Positions 19,692-30,439 of a stretch of 64,000 nt of DNA are shown one piece after another. Position numbers and translations under genes: made by a program. The first letter of the stretch is position 1; each line of letters starts with the position of its first letter. Below the pieces are notes generated by a model. That model was not told the DNA's origin. It did no database searches and was given only the letters and a program-made list of their open reading frames with translations. Location of the stretch: the NCBI RefSeq assembly GCF_024586455.1, contig NW_026089624.1, forward strand, positions 5,609,341-5,673,340, read 5' to 3'. This stretch comes from Bactrocera neohumeralis. Its lineage: Eukaryota; Arthropoda; Insecta; Diptera; Tephritidae.

Positions 19692-21099
19692 CAGTGTCGG
19701 ACAAAACATATTGGACTCATATCAACGAATTACATTATCATCTCCTATTCTCGCAATTATCATTTTAATAAACAATTCGCTCTAATTTAAAGAATAAATA
19801 TTTATTTTATGAAAACATACAAAACCGTAAAAATTATTTGATTCCTTGCCATTTTATACGAAAAAATTAAACATATTCAATATTCAGTGCAACAAAACAC
19901 ATTGGAATAATGATTTTATTTTAATATTTTATAGCATAATCATTATTTTCAATTGCTTCAGTGCATCTATTTGGCATAGAAGCTATAAGGTTGTTAATAA
20001 CTTCTTGTGGAATGTTTAACCAGACTTGTTTTACAGCTTCGAAGATTTTTTTATCTCCATTCACTCCTCTATCTATCCTTCTATTTATTATATCCCAAAG
20101 ATCTCTATAGGGTTGAGATCCGGCGATTGAGATGACCACTTTAACATTAATATTTTGAGCTACGACCCAATCACAAGTTTCAAGGTGTGCTTTGGGTCGT
20201 TATCGGGTTGAAACCATGAAACCATGAAAGTGGCATATTACACTCGGCATGGGAAGCATCACGTTCTCAAGGATGTCTTTGTATATAAATCGATCCAACC
20301 AAACTCGGAAAAACATCCCCATACATATTGCCACCTCCACCATGCTTATCTGTACCTTGGCAGTATCGGGGATTAACCTCTTATTTTTTGGTTGGTGAAC
20401 TATTGTTTTCCATTGTTTCACTGACCAGTTGATGTATTCCCGAGCAAATTGTAATCGGTTTAGTCGCTTTTTCTTGATACATTATAAAGGCTTTTCAGCT
20501 GCCTTATAACTTGTTTGCCCACCTGCACACGATCTTCGTTGTACAGTACGGCTGCTAACTTTCAAAGTTAAGGCTTTATCCACGATCGCTACCGACTTAT
20601 CTGGAAACTTTTTTAATTCTCTAAGTATTTTTTAATCGTCTTGTCGTTTTGTAGCTTTGGGTCGTCCTCCACGGTGGTGAGAAGATCCCAGATCCACTGT
20701 CTGTAAATTTATTTGAAATAAAGCTCGCTGTCGATTTTTGATATAATTTTTTTTACAATCGTTTTTTTTTTATAATCCATTTTTGTAGGCTTTAATAATT
20801 AATTGTTTTAATTGAATTGAATGTTTGTTTACAGCCATGGCAACTTTTTGTTATTAATTTCTTTGTAATTAATAGAATTAAATGACGTCACGACTTTTGA
20901 TGTAAAGACACTTGGTTAAACTAAAATGATGCTGATTCTTTATGTCATTGTTTAAATTACATAGATAATGTAAACTTAAAACAAAATTATAAGGTTTTTC
21001 AGTGTTCGACTAAATAAACGATATGCCTTTATATTTAAATATTTACGACATGTTTTTGGCATTCATAGCCATCAGTCCAACATGTTTTGTCCGACACTG
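19692..21099 (-). mobile_element. Tc1-type element (copy 1)
   Basis: 1408 bp with terminal inverted repeats CAGTGTCGGACAAAACAT and ATGTTTTGTCCGACACTG, and TA duplications at 19690-19691 and 21100-21101. The transposase lies on the minus strand. Inserted next to the Helitron fragment inside the duplicated unit. Confidence 0.9.
19921..20780 (-). pseudogene. Tc1 transposase, frameshifted (copy 1)
   Basis: The start is ATG at 20780 (MDYKKKTIVKKIISKID), with a stop after about 20 codons. Later frames read GRPKATKRQDD, REYINWSVKQWKTIV, DRFIYKDILENVMLPM and finally QPYRDLWDIINRRIDRGVNGD with IPQEVINNLIASMPNRC at the C-terminus, which is the usual Tc1 order. The first catalytic DE and the second D region are damaged by deletions and frameshifts. 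Copy 1 has one T fewer than copy 2 near 20465, which shortens its central frame. Confidence 0.82.
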
Positions 21100-21340
21100 T
21101 ATATAAATGACCAGGATGACGAGAAAAGTTTAAATCCGGTTTACTGTTTGTCTGTCCGTCCGTGCAAGCTGTAACTTGAGTAAAAATTGAGATATCTTGA
21201 TATGTATGTAGGTTCCTTAGTATAAAAAAAAATTCGAGTTCGTAGATGGCCGTAATCGGACTACTGCCACGGTCACAAATCACCATTAACCGTAAAGTGA
21301 CGTAACTATGCATTAAATTAAAATATAAAGCTGTAATATG
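21100..21340 (+). repeat. Tephritid repeat, 3' part (copy 1)
   Basis: tataaatgaccaggatgacgag, GTCTGTCCGTCCGTGCAAGC and ttgagtaaaaattgagatatc match the interior of the repeat at 43321-44358. Continuation of 19165-19268 across the nested Helitron and Tc1 insertions. Repeated at 24815-25055. Confidence 0.75.
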
Positions 21341-22063
21341 TTACAGAGGATTGCTGTAGCAAGAGGCCACTTTGGAAAAATTTTTTTTGAAAAAGTGGGT
21401 GTGGCGACTATTTGGTTTCGTCAAAAAAAGACCTTTTTTTCGTGAATTTTTTTAGAAAAAATTATTTCTGTAGGTTATTTTACTTATTATTATATGAAAG
21501 TACAACATTTGAAGGATAGTTAAAAAAAGTTTTATCAAAAAATAGCGAGGAATAACGGATTTATCGTCGATCCCTGCAGGCACCTCGAAAAAAAGTTGCT
21601 GTGCGGTGACCAGCTTTAGTTTATTAGTTTATTTTTCAATTGACGTCGAGTTTTTTTTAATTTTTCAATTTTTCAATTTTTGGTACCATTTTCAAGCCAA
21701 AATGACGATTTTAGACGAAAAAATCGACCTATTTGTTATTGTAAAATTCTTAGAAATTATAATTTTTGGAAAAACTCGACTTCATTCGAGAGCTATGTAT
21801 ATGTAGAATATTTGTACAAAATTTCAAAACGATCGATGCGGTAGTTTTTTCTGTAGGCTGGTCACCGACTTTAAAAATGACATATTTGGGAAAATCGATT
21901 CAAAGTTTTGTAGACTCAGCGCAGGTAGTTAGAGGTACCGTTATTCAACCTGCTGTAACTTCGTTAGTTTTTCTCCGAATGACCTAAAACTTTAACACAA
22001 TATTCTTGAGATGTTGATGGTGCAGAAAAAAAAGTTAAAAAAATTAAAAAAAAAGTTGTCATT
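21341..22063. other. Unrecognised end of duplicated unit (copy 1)
   Basis: AT-rich, with an imperfect gtgaccagc/ggctggtcac inverted pair (21607 and 21858) but no convincing gene. Identical in copy 2 (25056-25778). Confidence 0.5.
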
Positions 22064-22199
22064 CCTATTTATGTAATGTACGCAAGGGTGTATGTTTCTC
22101 CAGCCAATTTTGTTCTTCTGCTTTTCCCAGTTGGTCGGACCCTGCTTTTGTTTGTTGTTTGTATTTTGTGTTTTTGTTTCTGTTCGCGCCCGAATACTA

Positions 22200-22703
22200 T
22201 TGGGTAGTCGAAAAGTCGTTTCGTATTTTGTCAGTAGATCTCTTTGCAGTTGTACATATATCTCCAGTGATACCAATCACAATGTGTCATACCATATACT
22301 TAGTTTTGGAAAGGTGAGATTTTAGTAAATTAAAATCGGGGAAGTTGAAAAACAGTTACAGCTGTTCAAAAATGAAGAAATTCGCTATATTTTGGAATGT
22401 TTGTATAAAAAAGGCAAGAATGCAACGCAAGCTACCAATAAAATTTGTGGAGTTTACGGAGATGTTGCAGTATCAGTTCGTGTGGCGCAACAATGGTTCG
22501 CTCGCTTCGGTTCTGAAAATTTCGATTTACACTGATGAAAGTTTTACAATGATGGAATAATGTCTCTAGCGGAAAAATAGCAAAAAGTGGTCTACCAAAA
22601 TGGTACATAATATATTTGTTTATTTATTTATTTATTAGTATAAATATAAAAAAATAAGTACAAGTTTGATTAGAAATACGAAAAGACTTTTTCGACTACC
22701 CAT
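22200..22703 (+). mobile_element. mariner-derived MITE (copy 2)
   Basis: 504-bp second copy of 18487-18989; one small difference in the right terminal repeat (aaaagactttttcg). Confidence 0.85.
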
Positions 22704-22983
22704 TATTTGTTTTTGATTTTTATTTTGTTTTAAGGTTTCGCGCACTCGATTGTCTGCTTGTGTTTTTATATATTTTTTGCTTCTTCTATGTCCTTTTGAG
22801 TTTTTTTTTGCTCGCCACCACACTTCACGGCACTGCACTTGTTTTTGTTTTTGTTTTATTCTGTGGTTTGTCCTTTTTTATACTCTTGCAACCAGTTGCT
22901 ACAGAGTATTACAGTTTTGTTCACCTAACCGTTGTACGTATCACCTAAAACTAAACGATATATATAAGTATATATATGTATAT

Positions 22984-23404
22984 ATTGCTATGCGATAGCT
23001 ATTTCGCATGCCAGTGAAGTTTGCACACTTTTCGCGATGATAATTTCGACATATCAACAATACAAGGGGGCAGAATGCTTGATTCTACGAATTCTTTTGA
23101 GTTCCAAAGATTTGCCATTTCAATTCAAACGTATTCAGTTTCCAGGGAAAATTGCATTTGCCATGACAATCAACAGCACAGAAGGATAGTAGCTAGAAGT
23201 GTGTGGCATAAATCTGGAAATGCTATGTTTTTCACACGGCCATATATATGTATGTATGTATATGGCGTGTTCAAAAGTTGAAACCCCATCTTCTCTGTAC
23301 ATTCACGCACTGGAACAGAAGCCAAAAAGTTGTTGTTTATCAGGCTGCGCTACATTGAAAAAAAATTTAGAAAATTCGCAAATAAATGATTTTCAACACA
23401 ATAT
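22984..23404 (+). pseudogene. Helitron helicase C-terminal fragment (copy 2)
   Basis: Second copy of the fragment at 19270-19690, with the same broken reading frames. Confidence 0.75.
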
Positions 23405-23405
23405 A

Positions 23406-24814
23406 CAGTGTCGGACAAAACATATTGGACTCATATCAACGAATTACATTATCATCTCCTATTCTCGCAATTATCATTTTAATAAACAATTCGCTCTAAT
23501 TTAAAGAATAAATATTTATTTTATGAAAACATACAAAACCGTAAAAATTATTTGATTCCTTGCCATTTTATACGAAAAAATTAAACATATTCAATATTCA
23601 GTGCAACAAAACACATTGGAATAATGATTTTATTTTAATATTTTATAGCATAATCATTATTTTCAATTGCTTCAGTGCATCTATTTGGCATAGAAGCTAT
23701 AAGGTTGTTAATAACTTCTTGTGGAATGTTTAACCAGACTTGTTTTACAGCTTCGAAGATTTTTTTATCTCCATTCACTCCTCTATCTATCCTTCTATTT
23801 ATTATATCCCAAAGATCTCTATAGGGTTGAGATCCGGCGATTGAGATGACCACTTTAACATTAATATTTTGAGCTACGACCCAATCACAAGTTTCAAGGT
23901 GTGCTTTGGGTCGTTATCGGGTTGAAACCATGAAACCATGAAAGTGGCATATTACACTCGGCATGGGAAGCATCACGTTCTCAAGGATGTCTTTGTATAT
24001 AAATCGATCCAACCAAACTCGGAAAAACATCCCCATACATATTGCCACCTCCACCATGCTTATCTGTACCTTGGCAGTATCGGGGATTAACCTCTTATTT
24101 TTTGGTTGGTGAACTATTGTTTTCCATTGTTTCACTGACCAGTTGATGTATTCCCGAGCAAATTGTAATCGGTTTAGTCGCTTTTTTCTTGATACATTAT
24201 AAAGGCTTTTCAGCTGCCTTATAACTTGTTTGCCCACCTGCACACGATCTTCGTTGTACAGTACGGCTGCTAACTTTCAAAGTTAAGGCTTTATCCACGA
24301 TCGCTACCGACTTATCTGGAAACTTTTTTAATTCTCTAAGTATTTTTTAATCGTCTTGTCGTTTTGTAGCTTTGGGTCGTCCTCCACGGTGGTGAGAAGA
24401 TCCCAGATCCACTGTCTGTAAATTTATTTGAAATAAAGCTCGCTGTCGATTTTTGATATAATTTTTTTTACAATCGTTTTTTTTTTATAATCCATTTTTG
24501 TAGGCTTTAATAATTAATTGTTTTAATTGAATTGAATGTTTGTTTACAGCCATGGCAACTTTTTGTTATTAATTTCTTTGTAATTAATAGAATTAAATGA
24601 CGTCACGACTTTTTATGTAAAGACACTTGGTTAAACTAAAATGATGCTGATTCTTTATGTCATTGTTTAAATTACATAGATAATGTAAACTTAAAACAAA
24701 ATTATAAGGTTTTTCAGTGTTCGACTAAATAAACGATATGCCTTTATATTTAAATATTTACGACATGTTTTTGGCATTCATAGCCATCAGTCCAACATGT
24801 TTTGTCCGACACTG
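23406..24814 (-). mobile_element. Tc1-type element (copy 2)
   Basis: 1409-bp copy of 19692-21099 with the same TIRs and TA duplications. Confidence 0.9.
23635..24495 (-). pseudogene. Tc1 transposase (copy 2)
   Basis: As copy 1, but one extra T near 24184 keeps the central frame open for 109 codons (23914-24243: VSRKKRLNRLQFAREYINWSVKQWK ... DRFIYKDILENVMLPM). Since this reads like the family (RKKP-RL...AR-HINW), copy 2 carries the ancestral state here and copy 1 lost a base after the duplication. It is still inactive because of an early stop and a gap before the C-terminal frame 23635-23853. Confidence 0.82.
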
Positions 24815-25778
24815 TATATAAATGACCAGGATGACGAGAAAAGTTTAAATCCGGTTTACTGTTTGTCTGTCCGTCCGTGCAAGCTGTAACTTGAGTAAAA
24901 ATTGAGATATCTTGATATGTATGTAGGTTCCTTAGTATAAAAAAAAATTCGAGTTCGTAGATGGCCGTAATCGGACTACTGCCACGGTCACAAATCACCA
25001 TTAACCGTAAAGTGACGTAACTATGCATTAAATTAAAATATAAAGCTGTAATATGTTACAGAGGATTGCTGTAGCAAGAGGCCACTTTGGAAAAATTTTT
25101 TTTGAAAAAGTGGGTGTGGCGACTATTTGGTTTCGTCAAAAAAAGACCTTTTTTTCGTGAATTTTTTTAGAAAAAATTATTTCTGTAGGTTATTTTACTT
25201 ATTATTATATGAAAGTACAACATTTGAAGGATAGTTAAAAAAAGTTTTATCAAAAAATAGCGAGGAATAACGGATTTATCGTCGATCCCTGCAGGCACCT
25301 CGAAAAAAAGTTGCTGTGCGGTGACCAGCTTTAGTTTATTAGTTTATTTTTCAATTGACGTCGAGTTTTTTTTAATTTTTCAATTTTTCAATTTTTGGTA
25401 CCATTTTCAAGCCAAAATGACGATTTTAGACGAAAAAATCGACCTATTTGTTATTGTAAAATTCTTAGAAATTATAATTTTTGGAAAAACTCGACTTCAT
25501 TCGAGAGCTATGTATATGTAGAATATTTGTACAAAATTTCAAAACGATCGATGCGGTAGTTTTTTCTGTAGGCTGGTCACCGACTTTAAAAATGACATAT
25601 TTGGGAAAATCGATTCAAAGTTTTGTAGACTCAGCGCAGGTAGTTAGAGGTACCGTTATTCAACCTGCTGTAACTTCGTTAGTTTTTCTCCGAATGACCT
25701 AAAACTTTAACACAATATTCTTGAGATGTTGATGGTGCAGAAAAAAAAATTAAAAAAATGAAAAAAAAAGTTGTCATT

Positions 25779-26560
25779 GGCCCACATGTTGCCATTTATG
25801 TCCTCACGACCACTTTGAAAATGGCGTTGCAAGCCTTTTGGATGGCCTCTACGTCTCCATAACGCTTTCTTTTCATGGTCAAATGCATTTGTCCGAAAAG
25901 GAAGAGGTCGAACGTTGCCATATTAGGTGAATAATCGGTCACAAGAGTCGATCGATGAGAGTAATTTTTGGTCGTTATTCAATTTGTGTGGAACAAACCG
26001 TGCACACACCTTACGTAAGCCCAAATGTTCGGTCAAATTGCGATAAATCGAGGTTTGGAGATGTTCAATTCCATTTCCATGAATGACGATGATGATTTCG
26101 GCTGAATTTTAATGAATTCACGCACGGTTTCGATGGAATTTCCGGTGATCACGGATTTTGATTGGCCCACATGTTGATCGTCATTTATGTCCTCACGACC
26201 ACTTTGAAAACGTTGAAACCACTCGTGCACTCTGCTACGGGATAGGCAATCATCGCCATAAACTTGTTTCATCAATTGAAACGATTCGGTAAAAGTTTTA
26301 CCAATTTTAAAACAAAATTTAATGTTGGCTCTGTGTTCGAAGCCCATTTTCGCACCGATAAGACAAACATACTGACACTTTAAACGCAATAACTTCACTT
26401 TCAATCAATGAAATTCTCACTGGACAATCGGTAAAGATAGCAGATTCTAACGCACCAGTCGACATATAGATGGCGCCACCAGGGGCGCTAGATTTAAAAG
26501 TCCTGTTTACTTTGGAAGGCACCTTGTATAATGGTTTTAGTTTTTCGAACAAATCGTACG
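25779..26560 (-). pseudogene. mariner relic, internally deleted
   Basis: Minus-strand frame 26033-26404 encodes MGFEHRANIKFCFKIGKTFTESF and GDDCLSRSRVHEWFQRFQSGRED, the paired helix-turn-helix N-terminus of a mariner-like transposase. Further downstream (25800-26030) other frames give VCARFVPH and SPNMATFDLFLFGQMHL, the C-terminal YSPDLAP-DFFLF block. The central catalytic part is missing. A 50-bp segment (26160-26210, cccacatgttgatcgtcatttatgtcctcac) reappears at the left end (25778-25823). Confidence 0.75.
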
Positions 26561-26573
26561 AGGGCTGTTATAT

Positions 26574-27320
26574 ATATTCTGGCCTAGGGCAACACTAAGT
26601 GTTGCCAGGTGAAATCTGACATTTCCATTGGAAAGTTTGACATTTTTTAGCATAACATTACTCAGAACGTTTTGTCATTTAATCGTGAATTGTTTTATTT
26701 ACAGGGAATTAAAAAAATCATCTCGGCCAAAAAATGGAATTAACTCGTGAACATTTTCGTGCGATCTTTTTTCACAACTTTCGACGTGGACTATCACGAC
26801 AAGAGTGCATCGATGAACTAAAATCTTTGTATGGCTATGAAGCACCATCCTATAGCACTGTGAAAAACTGGTACAACGAATTCAATCATGGCCGACGCTC
26901 GCTCAAAGACGAATTCCGTGAAGGTCGTCCAAAAACAGCCGTTGTGCCAGAAAACATCGATGCCGTACGTGAACTGATAATGCAAGACCGTCATGTAACA
27001 TACCTTCAGATAGAGGCATGCCTATGCATTTCTCCTACCAGCATACATTCGATATTGCATGAACACCAGGCCGTAAAAAAGGTTTGTTCTTGTTGGATCC
27101 CGCACAATTTGACAATCGCTCAAAAAAAGGCTCGTGTGGATTGGTGTAAAGAAATGCTGAAAAAATACGATAGCGGTGCTTCAAAAGACGTTTTATCAGA
27201 TCGTCACAGGTGACGAATCATGGATCTATGCGTATGAGCCCGAAACAAAACAGCAATCGACAAAAAAAAGAAACCTTTTTGGTTGATAAATATCCCTATT
27301 TACATTATTAGGCCAGAAAT
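26574..27320 (+). mobile_element. Internally deleted mariner (mellifera/capitata-like)
   Basis: Ends tatattctggcctag and ttattaggccagaaata are inverted and lie in TA-rich flanks. The 750-bp body keeps the 5' UTR and N-terminal two thirds of a transposase. The remainder is deleted after the first catalytic Asp. Confidence 0.75.
26734..27290 (+). pseudogene. mariner transposase, C-truncated
   Basis: The open frame of 159 codons starts MELTREHFRAIFFHNFRRGL and has both helix-turn-helix units (SYSTVKNWYNEFNHGRRSL, DRHVTYLQIEACLCIS) and the linker HEHQAVKKVCSCWIPHNL. A one-base shift near 27190 moves into a frame with VTGDESWIYAYEPETKQQS, the first catalytic Asp block. Sequence after that is lost, so the second and third Asp are absent. 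It could at most bind its own terminal repeats. Confidence 0.85.
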
Positions 27321-28067
27321 ATATATGTATAGCAACCTACGTATGTGACTGTCAGCATATGAGTTAAATATATCTTCAGGTTTGCGTTTTACATCTTTAT
27401 CTTGCTTTGATTCCTGCAAGCTGCAAGAGTATAAAAAGTTCAGTTACACCCGAACTTAGCCCTTCCTTACTTGCTTAAATTTAGTTTTTTTTTTTCTTGA
27501 ACGAAACCAATGGTGCCGTTGGGAATGGCTCGAAGGACCATGCATGTGTGGGTGCCCAACTTAGAGGAAGCACACACTTAAGTCACTTACACTCGCGTTA
27601 ACTACTATATGTAGTTGTGGTTGATCACGGATTGATTAAAGTCTACTTTTTTATAACAATATTACGTTACAATAAAAATTAGTGCAAAAAAGCGTATCCG
27701 ATGATTTTTTTTGTGCAATATTTCTTTATTTATTGAATCTGCATTTTGTTTTGAAAGCCTAACAATAAGTAATAAAATCTTAAATCAATTTAAAAATTAG
27801 ACAACTCAAGCAAGTAACTGAGCTGTTTTGGTGATAGTTGTTCTTTAGTACGCAGGCATATCTCTTCTTTTAATGCGTGTTTGATCGCAGAAATGTACCA
27901 AAGCATTAGTCAAAGGGTTTGGGTGATCTCGGAGTTTAGATACATATTAAATTCGACTGTCTCTACTTCTTTCTTTATCATACATAGATCTGTATGGATA
28001 TTTGCATTACGCATGTACCACGGTGAACACGTGATTGTTCTAAGCAATTTTCATTGGAACCTTTGTA
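27321..28067. other. Spacer with tephritid-repeat end
   Basis: 27420-27475 (agagtataaaaagttcagttacacccgaacttagcccttccttacttgct) is the 3' end of the tephritid repeat. The remainder holds no gene that I recognise. Confidence 0.6.
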
Positions 28068-29373
28068 TCGGGTGATTTTTTTGAGGTTAGGATTTTCATG
28101 CATTAGTATTTGACAGATCACGTGGGATTTCAGACATGGTGTCAAAGAGAAAGATGCTCAGTATGCTTTTACATTTCATCATGAATAGACTTACTAACGA
28201 GCAACGCTTGCAAATCATTGAATTTTATTACCAACATCAGTGTTCGGTTCGAAATGTGTTTCGCGCTTTACGTCCGATTTATGGTCTACATAATCGACCA
28301 AGTGAGCAAACAATTAATGCGATTGGGACCAAGTTTCGCACTCAGTTTACTTTATTGGACATTAAACCAACCACACGAATGCGTACAGTGCGTACAGAAG
28401 AGAATATTGCGTCTGTTTCTGAGAGTGTGGCTGAAGACCGTGAAATGTCGATTCGTCGCCGTTCGCAGCAATTGGGTTTGTGTTATTCGACCACATGGAA
28501 GATTTTACGCAAAGATCTTGGTGTAAAACCGTATAAAATACAGCTCGTGCAAGAACTGAAGCCGAACGATCTGCCACAACGTCGAATTTTCAGTGAATGG
28601 GCCCTAGAAAAGTTGGCAGAAAATCCGCTTTTTTATCGACAAATTTTGTTCAGCGATGAGGCTCATTTCTGGTTGAATGGCTACGTAAATAAGCAAAATT
28701 GCCGCATTTGGGGTGAAGAGCAACCAGAAGCCGTTCAAGAACTGCCCATGCATCCCGAAAAATGCACTGTTTGGTGTGGTTTGTACGCTGGTGGAATCAT
28801 TGGAGCGTATTTTTTCAAAGATGCTGTTGGACGCAACGTTACGGTGAATGGCGATCGCTATCGTTCGATGCTAACAAACTTTTTGTTGCCAAAAATGGAA
28901 GAACTGAACTTGGTTGACATGTGGTTTCAACAAGATGGCGCTACATGCCACACAGCTCGCGATTCTATGGCCATTTTGAGGGAAAACTTCGGAGAACAAT
29001 TCATCTCAAGAAATGGACCCGTAAGTTGGCCACCAAGATCATGCGATTTAACGCCTTTAGACTATTTTTTGTGGGGCTACGTCAAGTCTAAAGTCTACAG
29101 AAATAAGCCAGCAACTATTCCAGCTTTGGAAGACAACATTTCCGAAGAAATTCGGGCTATTCCGGCCGAAATGCTCGAAAAAGTTGCCCAAAATTGGACT
29201 TTCCGAATGGACCACCTAAGACGCAGCCGCGGTCAACATTTAAATGAAATTATCTTCAAAAAGTAAATGTCATGAACCAATCTAACGTTTCAAATAAAGA
29301 ACCGATGAGATTTTGCAAATTTTATGCTTTTTTTTTTTTAAAAAAGTTATCAAGCTCTTAAAAAATCACCCGA
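28068..29373 (+). mobile_element. Intact rosa-type (DD41D) mariner element
   Basis: 1306 bp bounded by TCGGGTGATTTTTT and AAAAAATCACCCGA, with TA target duplications at 28066-28067 and 29374-29375. A single uninterrupted transposase ORF occupies most of it. AT-rich 3' UTR with a poly-T run before the right end. The 3' 140 bp and the C-terminal 115 codons reappear at 62229-62828. Confidence 0.93.
28181..29266 (+). CDS. DD41D (rosa) mariner transposase
   Basis: Intact frame. ATG at 28136 would give 376 codons; the Met at 28181 (MNRLTNEQRLQIIEFY) fits the family start better and gives 361. N-terminal helix-turn-helix pair (RNVFRALRPIYG...RPSEQTI; SIRRRSQQLGLCYSTTWKIL). The catalytic Asp residues are (376-codon numbering) D174 (ILFSDEAHFW), D267 (WFQQDGATCHTA) and D309 (CDLTPLDYFLWG), with 41 residues between the last two, which defines the DD41D type first described as rosa in Ceratitis. 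All three are present and no stop occurs, so this copy may encode active enzyme for cut-and-paste at TA sites. It is the most intact protein-coding transposon gene in the window. Confidence 0.92.
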   Translation: MNRLTNEQRLQIIEFYYQHQCSVRNVFRALRPIYGLHNRPSEQTINAIGTKFRTQFTLLDIKPTTRMRTVRTEENIASVSESVAEDREMSIRRRSQQLGLCYSTTWKILRKDLGVKPYKIQLVQELKPNDLPQRRIFSEWALEKLAENPLFYRQILFSDEAHFWLNGYVNKQNCRIWGEEQPEAVQELPMHPEKCTVWCGLYAGGIIGAYFFKDAVGRNVTVNGDRYRSMLTNFLLPKMEELNLVDMWFQQDGATCHTARDSMAILRENFGEQFISRNGPVSWPPRSCDLTPLDYFLWGYVKSKVYRNKPATIPALEDNISEEIRAIPAEMLEKVAQNWTFRMDHLRRSRGQHLNEIIFKK

Positions 29374-29915
29374 TATTATATCAATATTAGTTGCACAGGT
29401 CGTACCCGATGATGAACGAAACGGTTTTCAATTTTAATTCCAATGTCCGATAATCATCCGGCTGATTGAGTTAATAAACATATATACATATGTGCGAAGC
29501 GGTATAGCGTTGATGTACACAACCGAATCATCTATCCAACCGATTATATTGCAGCGCGCGGCATTGGTGTCGAGGAACGAAAGGTACTCTAAGCGACGAT
29601 GTTGAGCGTTGTTACAAGCTGCGTGTGGTATATTATCCGGTCCCGCATGCTGCGTCCAAAAAAACCGTCTTCTTCATGAACAACGATCAGTAGAATGGCT
29701 GGCAATAGCTTTGTGATGTTATTTTTGTTATTACTTTTTTAAGTAAAAAATATAAATTTTTTATATTTTAATTTAATTGTTTTATCATACGTACTTATGT
29801 CCGTTCTCTTGTTCTAAGCTACCTGCCCGCCCATTTTCAGCTAATTCGTTTCAGCCGTTCTTGAGTTATAAATTGTATTTACATATGTATATACATATAA
29901 CATACATAGATATAC
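29374..29915. other. Spacer, no gene recognised
   Basis: Contains the Helitron-type subterminal motif tttcagccgttcttgagttataaatt at 29849-29874. The GC-richer part 29480-29700 has no ORF I can identify. Confidence 0.45.
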
Positions 29916-30150
29916 ACCCTGTCAAGAAAGTATCGGGAATTCGTCATATCCCTTCGCTTATATCATCCAACTGTACTTAATTATGATGCCAAAAATTTGC
30001 GCGATCTGTCCACCAGTGTGTTTACGATTGGAAGAAGCGTTGGCACATGTAGATCGCTTCAAATGGATGTTACTTTGAAGGCGATAAAACAACTTTGAAT
30101 GATGATTGAAAAATTGTCGTTTTTATTTATAAATTCCTTACCCTATAAAT
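29916..30150 (+). pseudogene. mariner C-terminal relic
   Basis: Reads VYDWKKRWHM-IASNGCYFEGDK, the C-terminal end of DD34D mariner transposases (pattern DWKKRWHKCI..GG-YFEGD). The flank begins acaccctgtcaagaaagtatcgg, which may be a terminal repeat. Everything between is deleted. Confidence 0.55.
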
Positions 30151-30403
30151 TACACTACCCGTAATAAGTCAACGCTCATGGGCAAAATAAATGTGTACTG
30201 TTTTAATCACTGTAGCTTTTATGCATACTATTATCCTCAATTAGCTAAACTGTGCATCATGCCACACAGACAGGCGACGCCATAGATAACGGGGCGGGGA
30301 AAAAATACATGCGTCAAGAGTGTACGCTCATCTAGTTTCAATTCTAGTTATTGTATCGTACATCCATCGAATTTAACAAAAACCTTTTTTTAGTTAAAGC
30401 AAT

Positions 30404-30439
30404 TTTCTTCTTCTTGAATGTCGTAGACACCGCTTACGC
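30404..30439 (-). repeat. 3' tail of an RTE-like LINE
   Basis: On the minus strand gcgtaagcggtgtctacg followed by an AAG-rich tail, the same 3' end as at 10400-10441 and 48150-48188. A 36-bp, almost completely 5'-truncated insertion, oriented opposite to the other copies, directly abutting Helitron coding sequence. Confidence 0.7.

Larger units (their letters stand above)
18365..22063. repeat. 3.7-kb tandem duplication, copy 1
   Basis: 3699 bp repeated at 22078-25778 with an offset of 3713-3715. I can find only a handful of differences, mostly one-base indels in homopolymers. Only 14 bp separate the copies. The unit contains, in order, a mariner MITE, half of a tephritid repeat, a Helitron 3' fragment, a Tc1 element, the other half of the tephritid repeat and about 700 bp of unrecognised sequence. 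Confidence 0.95.
22078..25778. repeat. 3.7-kb tandem duplication, copy 2
   Basis: Second copy of 18365-22063 with the same internal order of elements. Visible differences: gaaaagactttttcg versus gaaacgacttttcg near 22680, one extra T near 24184, ttttta versus ttttga near 24612, and the final poly-A block near 25742-25770. Confidence 0.95.

Noticed and set aside
29480..29700. GC-richer segment that might be a host exon
   Set aside because: No long frame, no recognisable protein pattern and no convincing splice sites.
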